Shown here: positions 12,101 to 20,280 of the stretch, one piece after another | Layout: the number at the start of each line of letters is the position of its first letter | How positions within the stretch are numbered: position 1 is the stretch's first letter | DNA from: Diacronema lutheri | Taxonomy: Eukaryota; Haptophyta; Pavlovophyceae; Pavlovales; Pavlovaceae | Length of the DNA stretch: 64,000 nt | Reading direction: 5' to 3' | Assembly (NCBI GenBank): GCA_019448385.1 | Contig: JAGTXO010000010.1 | Span: 868,001 to 932,000, forward strand | Made by a program: the position numbers and the translations under genes | The notes under the pieces: generated by a model | The model's input: the letters and a program-made list of their open reading frames with translations, nothing else | Databases searched by the model: none | What the model was told of the DNA's origin: nothing

Positions 12101-12991
12101 ACACAGCGACGCAGGGCGGCGGCAGAGGCGCAGGCGGAGACGCGCGCGCGCGCGCGGCAGCGCAGGCCAGCTCCGGCGCGGCCGGCAGCGCCCACGGACG
12201 CGCCGGTCGACGCGCCGTTGCCGGTGGACGCGGCCATCGCGCCGTGCGGCACGCAGCGGCGCGCGAGCGCGCCCGCGTGCGTCGCTGGCGCTCCGTCGTG
12301 TGCGCCCGCGCCCGCGTGGTGCGTGGACGGGATTGTGCGCGCGCCCGAGGCGCGGCGCGCGAGCGCGCCGGCGCGTGCGAGCGCCGTGCCGCTCGCCGCC
12401 ATCGGAGCGGCGGCGAGCGACGAGCGCGCGCGCACGGACACGGCGGCACGGCGCGCGCGTCCTTCGACGCTGAACACGCTGCGCGAGCACGCGCCGCCCG
12501 ACGACGTGGACGTGGGTGCTGCGCCGACGGATGCGCCGCGCGGCGCGCCCGGCGCGCGTGCGCGCGCGCGGAGCGCGCGCGCACGCGCGCAGCAGCAGCA
12601 GGCCGCGTGCGCGCGCGCCGCGCGTGCGGATGGTCAAGGCGCGCGCGGGGTCGCGCTTGTCGGCGTCGGTGGCGCGGGCTCCGCGGTCGCTGCCACGGGG
12701 TGCGCGCCGCGCGGGCGCGTTGGCGGCTACGGCCGTGGGCTCAGCGTCGGCGGGAGCGCGGTGGAGATGGTGGCGTGGGAGCAGAAGCAGATGCGAGGCA
12801 GCGGACTACCGCTCGCGGAGGCTGGGCTGTGGCCGTCGCAGCCGCGCGGTGTTGGCGGCGCGATGATGAGCGCGCTTGCCGCCGCGACGCTCAAGGCGAA
12901 GCGGCAGGCCGCGGCGAGCGCGGGCGCGGGCGCGGGCGGCCGGGCCGCGCCCGGGCCCGGCCCGTGGGATTGGCATTGGGTGGACGATTGA
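9137..12991 (+). CDS. SFI1-like helical-repeat protein (centrin-binding candidate)
   Basis: A single open frame of 1284 residues. From about residue 130 to 780 it repeats a unit of some 30-36 residues built on [RA]AL..W (for example GRALRGWAEAA, GRALRAWADLA, AALNGWREGA, RALRRWAAEA), about 16 copies. Tryptophan-anchored alpha-helical repeats rich in Arg are the hallmark of SFI1, the centrin-binding backbone of spindle-pole bodies, centrioles and basal bodies. The C-terminal third is Ala-rich with a conserved-looking stretch around RFGALSEDARAIVGWLHAQG. Arg and Ala dominate, so coincidental composition must be kept in mind; the regular Trp spacing argues against it. It lies head-to-head with Listerin. 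Confidence 0.65.
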   Translation: MPAALAALRERLTQQLLPWPIPCVATAAPLRTAARVGSAPLIERAMVEHASCARHANLCLAVVSARRFAAADVASRMALACSGAAVLDGAPPPGWRTWIALAARRALGRRLAALDGAAGRPLGARLRLRAALRGLRPARTARAARAALARWRQRGAATALARWVDAACAARGARRVARALARVAEGRALRGWAEAAAGAAAESRGMERAARALAQVAAGRALRGWAAAVSAAIVAHARAGRAVHALAHGAQGRALRAWADLAGEASEAQRQRARRAQRVAARWRLRGTGEALDSWRKGASERRALARAAARLLRRELAGAWNALARAAAGAQHARAVGEGALRRWLARAPGAALVAWADGAVRGRHARRVARRSRLGAAARALNAWTKAVAAASAARWRAARAGARVARRTEAAALNGWREGAVARRLVRRVVARLARLPLARALGALGERAARGAELARLARRLILRRRLGAAGGAWDEWAAEAARWARARRAATRAAGRLRFGAASRAFVLWAVAAAAGARVVRAVAPAAYALRAGGGALVGRALRAWRGAAARARAAARALVALRHGDAGRALRAWRETAAAGAEARAAGVRALQRWQMHDAARALVRWRHAVRDAVVMRRAFARCARAFTAFAFASLAAASAGARAGARAGARTRDLAARAARRGLGVAAAWAAWTARAAVVRAMRACARRWRLGGAARALRRWAAEAAAACSARARARRATLRLAGAGAAWRAWRERRLRRRSAARAAAAATARWASPALAAAWTRWRGAVARYARAAAGAPVRFGALSEDARAIVGWLHAQGICAHPPRAPLAPTRRLLGALWAACHADAAGPPGAALAGGGGGEAWRDALSSLAVLGDSGNATAADDARLASLFAELTRRAASAGAGGEAAVPADGDVCFAARRVAARVAAAAARGGVGPRMLVSEAWLDGVPAFLSVATAAATCARGARHVGAAPDAQPPAPALIRFGAGQLAAAAEAAATQRRRAAAEAQAETRARARQRRPAPARPAAPTDAPVDAPLPVDAAIAPCGTQRRASAPACVAGAPSCAPAPAWCVDGIVRAPEARRASAPARASAVPLAAIGAAASDERARTDTAARRARPSTLNTLREHAPPDDVDVGAAPTDAPRGAPGARARARSARARAQQQQAACARAARADGQGARGVALVGVGGAGSAVAATGCAPRGRVGGYGRGLSVGGSAVEMVAWEQKQMRGSGLPLAEAGLWPSQPRGVGGAMMSALAAATLKAKRQAAASAGAGAGGRAAPGPGPWDWHWVDD

Positions 12992-13184
12992 CGAAGTCGG
13001 GCGCCGCGCGCCGCGTCATCCCGCACTCGGCGCGCACGCGCACGCGTGAGCTGTCCGCTGTCGGTCACTCCCGCGACTGTGACCTCCTGACACTGTGAGT
13101 GAATTTTCACTCCACCGGTCCCCCCTCTCCGTGCACCGTCGCGACACCCGCCAACGACCGGTTTTGAGGAGGGCGGGCGGGCCT

Positions 13185-13484
13185 ATGGTTTGCCCGTACC
13201 GGCTGGTCACGACGGCCATCACGGCGGTGCTCAGCATCTTGTGGATCCGCAAGGCCACTGCGCCGCCGCCTCTGGCACACAACGTAGCCGCAGCGCGCGA
13301 AGGCAGCGCGCAGCTCGGCGCAGACGAGCAGCTCGCCAAACCGACAGCCGCGCCGCGCCGCTGGACCGCGAGCACGGTGCTTCTCGTGATCGGCCTGGTG
13401 CTCCTGCACATCGACCTCCTCGTGACAGGCTACCTGCGCGGCGCGCTCAAAGGCTTCGTTGCGCAGCTCATCGCGCCCAAATGA
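13185..13484 (+). CDS. Small two-helix membrane protein, unknown function
   Basis: ATG at 13185 gives 99 residues. Two hydrophobic segments are evident: YRLVTTAITAVLSILWI near the start and TVLLVIGLVLLHIDLLVTGY near the end, separated by a polar Ala-rich loop, and the protein ends APK. It could be a mitochondrial or ER small membrane protein; I do not recognise a family. The frame is open upstream of the ATG but without another ATG. The short AGTGAATTTTCACT dyad at 13096-13109 lies in the leader. Confidence 0.45.
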   Translation: MVCPYRLVTTAITAVLSILWIRKATAPPPLAHNVAAAREGSAQLGADEQLAKPTAAPRRWTASTVLLVIGLVLLHIDLLVTGYLRGALKGFVAQLIAPK

Positions 13485-13944
13485 CGGCCGCGCGCGCCGG
13501 CGCCACGCCGCGGCGTGCGCGCGTCTCGCGCGAAGGTGCGAGGCGAGCTGCGCCCCGCGGTTTTAGACGCGGTGATTTCGCGGCGCGCTGCCGACCCGGC
13601 TCGCTTTCCGACTCGCTTGACGCATATGGCTTGGCGTGCCTCACAATCGCGTCGAGCGTTTACCGCTCACCGTGCACATCTTTGCCGCGCGCCGCCGGCA
13701 GCGACTGAGCTGCAGCTTGTTTTGCTCGGGCAGGCGCTGGCCTGTCTTTCTCGCGTTTTGTGCCCGTCGCCTCGCAAGCCCGAGCAGCAGGCCGCCGGCG
13801 TGACACGTGAACTGACATTTCAGTCACTGATCAGTGAGTTGCTTTTCCTCGAGCGTCGGCGAAAGCTTCAATGAATTTCGTCTCGGCTTTTTTTGGCCGG
13901 CTGGGCGAATCGTCGCCCCTACGCGCGACTTCGCCGGGCACAGG
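13485..13944. promoter_or_regulatory. 460-bp upstream region of the temptin/b561 gene with palindromes
   Basis: No gene seen. It contains a perfect 14-bp palindrome TCACTGATCAGTGA at 13824-13837, about 110 bp before the ATG, embedded in TGAC/GTCA-type dyads (ACTGACATTTCAGT at 13811-13824). A dimeric transcription-factor site is a plausible reading but unproven. Confidence 0.35.
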
Positions 13945-15348
13945 ATGGGGCGCGCGCTCCTCGCCGTCGTGGCTTTTCTCGAGCTCGCCGCCCCAGCCTT
14001 CTCGCGATTCTGGTACGCCGATAGGCTGCCGAACAGCAATCTCGTGCCCGGCACGTCCGCGCTGGGCCACGTTGAGTACGGCGGCGGCGGCGAGGTCAAC
14101 GCGTTTGGGCGCGACTTCGCGAGCGCGACGTACGGCAACTACGAATGGACGACGGCGCTGTGCCGGCGTGACTCGGATGGCGACGGCGTGCCTAACGGCG
14201 TGGAGCTTGGCGATCCCCTGTGCATTTGGATCCCGGGTCGGACGCCGTCATCGAGGACCGGCATCACCCACCCCGGCGTGGCTGACGCGCCCTTGGCGCC
14301 GCCGTCCCCACTGCCGCCCACGCCGCCATTACCCTCACCGTCACCGCCGCCATCGCCGCCGCCGCCCGCGCTGCCGCCCACGCCGCCGCCCACGCCGCCG
14401 CCCGCGCTGCCGCCCGCGCTGCCGCCCGCTTCCCCGCTGTCGCCGCTGCCGCCCACGCCGCCACCACCCTCACCGTCACTGCCGCCATCGCCGCCGCCGC
14501 CCGCGCCACCGCCTACGCCGCCGTCCACGCCATCGCCCTACCCGCCGTCCTCGCCGCTGCCGCCCCCGCCACCCGCGTCGCCGCTCGCACCATCCGGCGG
14601 ACCGACCGCCGCGCCCGATGGCTTTGGCGGCTCGGCCGGTGGCTCGGCGAGCAGCCGCGGTGGCGGCGGTGGAGGCGGCGGTGGCAGCGGTGGGGCGGCT
14701 GCAGCCCCCGTCGCGGGCGCAGCCGAGGCCCTCGGCGCTAGCGGCGCGTCGCCGGCGACCGCGCGCGGAACTGGCGCGCCGCGGTGGCTCATCGCGCATG
14801 GCATGCTGATGAGCGCGGCGTGGTGCGTGCTTGCGCCCGCGGCCGCTGCCGCCGCCGCGGCGCGCGAGCGCATGGGCGCGAACTGGCGGGCGCGCCATCA
14901 GCGCCTGACGCTCGCGGCGTGCACGACGACGTTGGCGGCCGGCGCCGTCGCGGTTGCGTCGGCCGGCGCGCACGCAAGCAGTGCGCATCAGATCATCGGC
15001 CTTGCACTGCTCGGTCTTGTCGCCCTGCACACAGCCGGCGAAATTGCGCGCCCGCGCGCGCTCGCGGCGCTCGCGGGAGCGGCGCGCCGCACCAACGCCG
15101 ACGACTCGGTCGAGGGGCACGGCGTCGTTGGCGCCACTGGCGTCACCGTCCGCGTGTTGGCAGGGGCCGACGTCGTCGCCCGCACGCCCACCGACCCCGT
15201 CAAGCCGCCTCGCGCGCGGCGCGTTCAGTGCGCGTGGACAACCGCGCGCGCGCACGGCGAGCGCGCGCTGCTCGCGCTCGGGCTCGCCAACATCGGACTC
15301 GGAATAGCGGCCGCGCTAGGGGGGGGCCTGCGGTCCCCGTGGGACTGA
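13945..15348 (+). CDS. Secreted temptin domain fused through a Pro-rich stalk to a cytochrome b561-like domain
   Basis: 467 residues from ATG 13945. Residues 1-20 form a signal peptide. Residues 21-112 are a temptin-type Cys/Cys domain: Trp, Cys73, RDSDGDGVPNGVELGDP and Cys93, then THPG, with Ca-binding-like DSDGDG. Residues 114-212 are a Pro/Ser/Ala stalk rich in PPSP and PPTP, resembling hydroxyproline-rich wall proteins, followed by a Gly linker. Residues 281-375 look like a b561 membrane core: RWLIAHGMLMSAAW (His286), ARHQ (His319), AHQIIGLALL (His349) and His363, and a last helix lies near residue 445. b561 proteins carry electrons across membranes, often from ascorbate. The architecture suggests an extracellular sensing or binding head coupled to a redox membrane anchor; the function is inferred. 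Confidence 0.7.
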   Translation: MGRALLAVVAFLELAAPAFSRFWYADRLPNSNLVPGTSALGHVEYGGGGEVNAFGRDFASATYGNYEWTTALCRRDSDGDGVPNGVELGDPLCIWIPGRTPSSRTGITHPGVADAPLAPPSPLPPTPPLPSPSPPPSPPPPALPPTPPPTPPPALPPALPPASPLSPLPPTPPPPSPSLPPSPPPPAPPPTPPSTPSPYPPSSPLPPPPPASPLAPSGGPTAAPDGFGGSAGGSASSRGGGGGGGGGSGGAAAAPVAGAAEALGASGASPATARGTGAPRWLIAHGMLMSAAWCVLAPAAAAAAAARERMGANWRARHQRLTLAACTTTLAAGAVAVASAGAHASSAHQIIGLALLGLVALHTAGEIARPRALAALAGAARRTNADDSVEGHGVVGATGVTVRVLAGADVVARTPTDPVKPPRARRVQCAWTTARAHGERALLALGLANIGLGIAAALGGGLRSPWD

Positions 15349-15447
15349 CTGAAGTGCCAATCGTGGAAACTCGCCGGCTCCCATCTCGGGATTCATCAAG
15401 CCGGCCTCACGCGAGACTGAAATTGAGCGCCCGAGCCGCGAGTACGT

Positions 15448-15470
15448 AGGCGCAATATACAATTGCGCCT
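15448..15470. repeat. 9-bp-stem hairpin in an AT-rich islet
   Basis: AGGCGCAAT (15448-15456) and ATTGCGCCT (15462-15470) are perfect inverted copies around a 5-nt loop. A second CAATTGCGC follows at 15488-15496, and AGTAC/GTACT boxes flank the block. It lies 150-170 bp before the next start codon, in the 271-bp spacer 15349-15619. It could be a cis-element of the next gene or a 3'-end structure of the previous one. Confidence 0.4.
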
Positions 15471-15619
15471 AGCGTCGTTAGTATACACAATTGCGCGAGT
15501 ACTGCGGGTTGAATACCGAGAAAAGCCGTTCGAGAACGTTCGCACGGGGAAATCACGCGGGGAAAATTTCGCCGCGGCGATTTTGGCACGCGGCACAGAC
15601 CGAACAAGCTACCCAAAAC

Positions 15620-18091
15620 ATGCGCAGCGTCGGCCTCGCGCTCCTCCTCGCCGCCGTCTCGGCCAACGCGTTCGGCGCGTTCCACCCCTCGGCGCCCTGC
15701 CATGAGCATCCGTGCCCGATCTGCCCGACGTGCCACGTCTGCCCCAAGCCCCCAGAGCCGGAGCCGATGACCTGCCCGGCGCTCATCGACCACCTGCAGG
15801 CGGACGATGCCGACGCGGCGCTCCTCAAGATGGCCTACTCGGCCGGCGACGCGACTGCCTTCCTGACGTACATCAAGGACGCCAAGCCCGTCGGCTACCA
15901 CACCGACCTGATCCCCGAGGCGAGCGACGCGGTGCAGACGAACGCTCCGGTCATGGTGCGCGCGTTCGCGCCGCGCGCGTGCCTTTGCGCCGCGCGCTCA
16001 TCTCGCTCGCGCACTGCGCGCCCCGTCTTGGGCGCGCGCGTGTGCACTCGTCCTTTTCGCGCAGGACGGCAAGAGCGGCGATGTCGACTTCCCGCACGGC
16101 AACCTTAAGCCGCTCGTCACCGTCGGCGAGTACTTCCCGGGCAACGGCGAGTTCCACGTCGGCGTGCCCGACGGCATGGGTGCCTACCTGCACGACGACG
16201 CGACGGTGCGCTACGTTGTTCAGAGCGAGAGCTACGGCCCGCTTCTCTACGAGAGCTTCCCCTGGGCGGTGAACGACGGCGCGGCAAGCTTCACCGGCTC
16301 GCACATCCAGTACGTTGACATCGACCGCGAGATGCTCTCGACCTTCATGGAGCACAACCGCAGCGCGGCGCCGATGATCAAGCACGCGGGCAACCTGGTC
16401 AGCAAGGCGTACAACCTGAAGGGCGAGCCCGTCGGCCCGCGCGCAACCTCCGGCCCGACCATGACCGGCGCGCACCTCTCGAACACGGACGCGGCGGGCA
16501 ACTTCGTCGTCGGCAACAGCGCGCCAACCCCGCCGACGTACGCTGACTGGCTCATGCAGTCGCTCTGCTCGGCGCACCTCGAGGTGAAGCACCAGTGGGG
16601 CCCGACGTACGGCGTTGAGGACAGCCTCTACCTCACCAACGAGGGTGCGGCGCGCCGTCGTGCAGCGCCGCCCTGTGTACGTCCGGCCGCTGACCGAGCG
16701 CCTTCCGCGCGTTCGCGTTCGCAGAGTGGAACTCCGTGCCCGCCGGCGTTGATTATGTCGGCCTCTCCGCGCACGCGCTCAACCTCGCCACCAAGGAGCT
16801 CTGGGCCGTCGGCGCCTTCGGCCTCGGCGGGTACGAGAAGATCGTCGAGATCAACTCGGGCAGCTCGACGTACGTCGTGTTCTCCCCGTCCGGATACAAC
16901 GGCGATTTTGGCAACGTGGAGAGCACGCTCACGGCCAAGCGCAACGCGGCGTACGGCCCCCGCTCGGACAACACCAGCTGGGTCGGCTCCTCCAACGTCG
17001 TGCCCGCGCGCATCTACATCGGCAAGAAGGGCTTCAACGCGCACGGCGAGGCGGCGACCGACTTCCTCTCGCGCAACGGCCTGGCGTACGGCCAGAACTA
17101 CGGTTTTGCGACGAACGTGGCGAGCACGACGGGCGGCCTGTACCGCGATGCCTGGCACAAGGATGCGACGCGCATGAACGGCGACACCGTCACGGGCGGT
17201 TTCTTCCCGATTGAGTGGCGCTGGAACGGCACGGTGACCAACTTTGAGCACGACGGCGCGTGGGGCTTCCAGGAGATGCCGGTCGGCGCGCCCTCGGGCA
17301 CCACGTTCTGGACGCCGTCGGGGCCGAACTCGGCCGGTTCCAAGTCGGAGCACAACACGCCGGACCCCACCGGCGCGCACGCCTTCTACCAGGGCTCGAC
17401 TGCGGGCTACGTCGGCCATTACTCGTTCCCGACGATCGGCACGCTCCTGCAGTCGCTCACCGGCGACGACTTCCCCGCGTCCGTCCCGGCCGACTACAAG
17501 ATGCTCGTGGGTGAGCTCGACGTCTCCGGCCAGATCGTGCTCGGCGGCAAGGGCATTCGCGCCGACAGCAACGACCAGACGCTCATGGCCGACAGCACCA
17601 ACGGCAACGGCAAGGTGACGTTCGAGGACATTGACGGCATCGAGGCGCTCTCGTCGCCGACCGGCACGCACCTCATCATCCAGGAGGACGGCGGCAACCA
17701 CTTCGGCGAGCGCATGTTCATCACCAAGGCGCGCACGGACGGCACACCCATGTCCTTCAACTTCATCGCGCAGTCGGGCGGCAAGCGCAACACGCGCATG
17801 CTTGCCGGCGTTGGCATCCCTGCGGGCACCGCCAGCGATGCCAACTCGCACGAGTTCAGCGGCATCTTCGACCTGTCCGGCCTCCTGTTCAAGTCGGGCA
17901 CCTCGTTCTACGTGTCGGCGTCGGACACGGGCTACAAGAAGCGTCTCGCGGACGCGCTCGTGCCGATCAACGACAAGCTGATCGCGATCGGCCTGCAGGC
18001 GCACAGCATGTCCAACGGCGTGATCGCCGGCTTCCGCTGCGATCGCGGCGGGCAGGTGCTCATCTACAAGCCGCACCTCACGATGGCGTAG
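15620..18091 (+). CDS. Large secreted protein, possibly DUF839/PhoX-like beta-propeller, three exons
   Basis: Exons 15620-15955, 16065-16644 and 16725-18091 join in frame (donors GTGCGC and GTGCGG) to 760 residues. A clear signal peptide (MRSVGLALLLAAVSANAFG) is followed by a Cys/Pro-rich neck (CHEHPCPICPTCHVCPK), then a long globular body. Repeated motifs such as VPDGMGAYL, YGVEDSLYLTNEEW and LIIQEDGGNHFGERMF resemble the EDG-type loops of DUF839/PhoX phosphatase-like propellers. It may be an atypical algal extracellular phosphatase. The similarity is loose and from memory, so the family is a guess; secretion is firm. Codon use is strongly biased to C/G third bases, as in highly expressed genes. 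The AT-rich hairpin upstream may belong to its promoter. Confidence 0.6.
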
Positions 18092-18231
18092 AGCGCAGCT
18101 CGACGTCGAGCGGCGAGGTGAGGATGACGAGGCGTGTGAGGCACGAGCACCTCGTGCCGCTCTTCGCCACGGTTGTGGGAGGGACAAATGGAGGAGAGGA
18201 GCGAGAGTGAACTGTTTCCTTTCAGACCAAA

Positions 18232-19418
18232 TCAGTATGTCCACCAGTTGAGCAGCAGCCAACCGGCTGCAGCGGCGCTTGCCGAGATGGTGTGCACAGG
18301 CTCAGGCCCGTCGAAGAACCCGAGGATCGCCGCGGCGGACGCGGCGATCCACGCGCCGTTCACCAGCGGCAGGTAGCTCGGCGGCCTCAGCCGGCGCTCG
18401 GCGGGCACGCGCGAGACGCGCGCCGTGTCCGTCCCGTCGGGCACGGTGACGAGCACGTCGGCGTAACGGCTCATGTCCGCGTAGAGCACGTTGCGCAGCA
18501 AGTAGAGCGGATGGACGAGCGTCGACAGCGCCGGCTCGTACTCGGCGTAGAAGCGCGCGGCGTGCGGCACGCGCTTGTAGACGACGACGTGGCACTGTGC
18601 GTCGGAGCGCGGCGCGGTCGGCGCGGTCGGCGCGTCGCGCGCACGGCGCGGTCTGCGGCGGCGGCGTCGCGCGGGCGGAGCGGCAGCGCGGACGGCAGCG
18701 CGGACGGCAGCCGGACGGCAGCCGGACGGCAGCCGGACGGCAGCCGGGTGCGCGCACGTTGCGCGGGCAGATCCTGTGCTCGCGCTCAAAGAGCTCAATC
18801 AGCGCCGCTTTCGGCACGAGCCGCGGCCGTCGGACGAGCCCGACCCACTGCAGGCCGGATGTGGTCCACTGCCACCCGCCGCGACGGGAGAGGAGACGGG
18901 AAGAGACGGGCGCGCGGGAGGTTGCACAGGCAGAAAAGAGCGCGTGCTGTGAGGGATGGAGAAGCCACGCGGGAGGGCGGGTAACGTGCTGCCCGCCCTT
19001 TCAAAAGAGCGGCGCGCGACACAGCGCGCGCAATCACCTGCGCGCAGTTGCCTGAGACCGAGAGAAGGCGTTCTTCCCGCCAAAACCACGAGGTGGGCGC
19101 CAGAGGCCGCGCCGCACCGTCGCGCGGTGGGCGCTCGTCGGCGCTGTGGGCGGCGGCTTGCGCGGCCTGCCCACCGGCGCGCTCGCTCAGCTCGCCGCCG
19201 CCACTCACAACCTCGCGCGCGCCGGGGAAGAGGCGCGACTTGAGCAATTTGATGAGCGCGTCGACTGCGGGCGGCAGGTGGCCTGCGATGAAGTTGTTGA
19301 AACGGCCGCCAAAGAGCTCGAAGCGCGCGAGCGCGCGCGAGGCAGTGCGCGGGTTCAGCGGCGCGTCAAGCAGCGACGCGGCGCCGGCCACCGGCTCCGC
19401 GCGAATCTCCGAGCGCAT
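18232..19418 (-). CDS. Uncharacterised protein with C-terminal membrane helices, three exons
   Basis: Exons 19418-19038, 18868-18758 and 18594-18232 give 284 residues; splice phases agree (all phase 0). The conserved-looking core is WVGLVRRPRLVPKAALIEL, then FEREHRICPRN, then CHVVVYKRVPHAARFYAEYE. It ends in two hydrophobic stretches (NGAWIAASAAAILGFFDG and a terminal AAAGWLLLNWWTY). I do not recognise a family. The first exon is less certain: its last third is Ala/Gly-rich and an internal intron cannot be excluded. Its ATG is only 37 bp downstream of the stop of the next minus-strand gene. An 11-bp GGACGGCAGCC-type short repeat lies inside the second intron (18696-18747). Confidence 0.45.
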
Positions 19419-19455
19419 CTCGAGGGCCTATGCTCCGCGGGGCGGGGTCCGACGG

Positions 19456-20214
19456 TCAGCGCCGCCGCACGCGTGCCGGGATTAGCGGCGCCGCGCCAAC
19501 GGTTGCGGGAGGTGGGGGCTGTGGGAGGGTCGTGGGGCGCGCGGCAGCAGCTGCAGCGGCCGCGCGCGCGCGCGCGCGCGCCTGGAAGTAAGCGTGCAGC
19601 GCGTCGGCGACGCCGACCGGCGCCCGCTCGATGCGCACTCCAACAATGTCGCGGTTGTATGCGCCGCCCTGTTGGCACCAGCCGTCAAACGCGTCGGTCC
19701 CGTACAAGTACTCCTCGGGGCGGCCAAAGTTGACCATGCGCGCGCCGCGGTCGAGCGCGGGGCCGCCAAGGATGTTCATTACCCACTGCTTGCCGTCCGA
19801 TGTTGTGTACCTGCGTGCGCGAGGGCCTTCGTGTGCTCGCGGTGAGCGCGCTTCACGCCGCCGCGCGCGCGGCGCGGCGCGCGCGCGGCGCGGCGACCTG
19901 ACGAGCAAGTGGCCGAGCGCGATGACGTTATGATGCAGGAATCGCGAGAGCGGGTTGCCCGTGTACGCCAGATGCTCGGTGACAAGCACCTCCACATCAG
20001 GCGGCCGCGGGTCGTGCGGGCAGATCGCGCGATCAACGTCTTGCAGGATCGTCGCCTTGTTGGCGATGCACGGGCCGCCGAGCGCGCCAAACTGGAGTGG
20101 TGCACGCGGTGTCGAACCCGCGGTGCTTGCAAGCGCGCGCCCGCGCAGCCACGATCGCGCACCAAGCATGCCAACGCGCATCAAGCGCATTCTCAAGTGC
20201 CCGGCCGCCATCAT
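19456..20214 (-). CDS. Probable mitochondrial protein of unknown function, two exons
   Basis: Exons 20214-19898 and 19810-19456 (intron 87 bp, GTCGCC...CGCAG, with a GCTCAC element) give 223 residues. The start MMAAGHLRMRLMRVGMLGAR is Arg/Ala/Met-rich without acids, typical of a mitochondrial presequence. The body has well-conserved-looking stretches (CIANKATILQDVDRAICPHD; RFLHHNVIALGHLLVRYTT; MVNFGRPEEYLYGTDAFDGW) and ends with an Ala/Pro tail. Conserved His/Cys/Asp residues hint at an enzyme, but no family is recognised. ATG 20214 is preferred to upstream in-frame codons because the divergent gene starts at 20281. Confidence 0.55.
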   Translation of the reverse strand: MMAAGHLRMRLMRVGMLGARSWLRGRALASTAGSTPRAPLQFGALGGPCIANKATILQDVDRAICPHDPRPPDVEVLVTEHLAYTGNPLSRFLHHNVIALGHLLVRSPRRARAAPRARRREARSPRAHEGPRARRYTTSDGKQWVMNILGGPALDRGARMVNFGRPEEYLYGTDAFDGWCQQGGAYNRDIVGVRIERAPVGVADALHAYFQARARARAAAAAAAARPTTLPQPPPPATVGAAPLIPARVRRR

Positions 20215-20280
20215 CAGCCAGCCATCCGTGCCTTTGAAAAGGGGCAAACGGTGGCGGGCGTTTCTGAGCCCATCCCCGCT
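20215..20280. promoter_or_regulatory. 66-bp divergent spacer
   Basis: The shortest head-to-head gap in the window, between two ATGs. It contains no obvious TATA box. A shared bidirectional promoter or overlapping 5' leaders are implied by spacing. Confidence 0.35.

Noticed and set aside
13095-13184. N-terminal extension of the small two-helix protein
   Set aside because: It would need a GTG start; the ATG at 13185 directly precedes the first helix.
18799-19089. Alternative frames upstream of the three-exon unknown gene
   Set aside because: They lack conserved motifs and break splice phase with the next exon.
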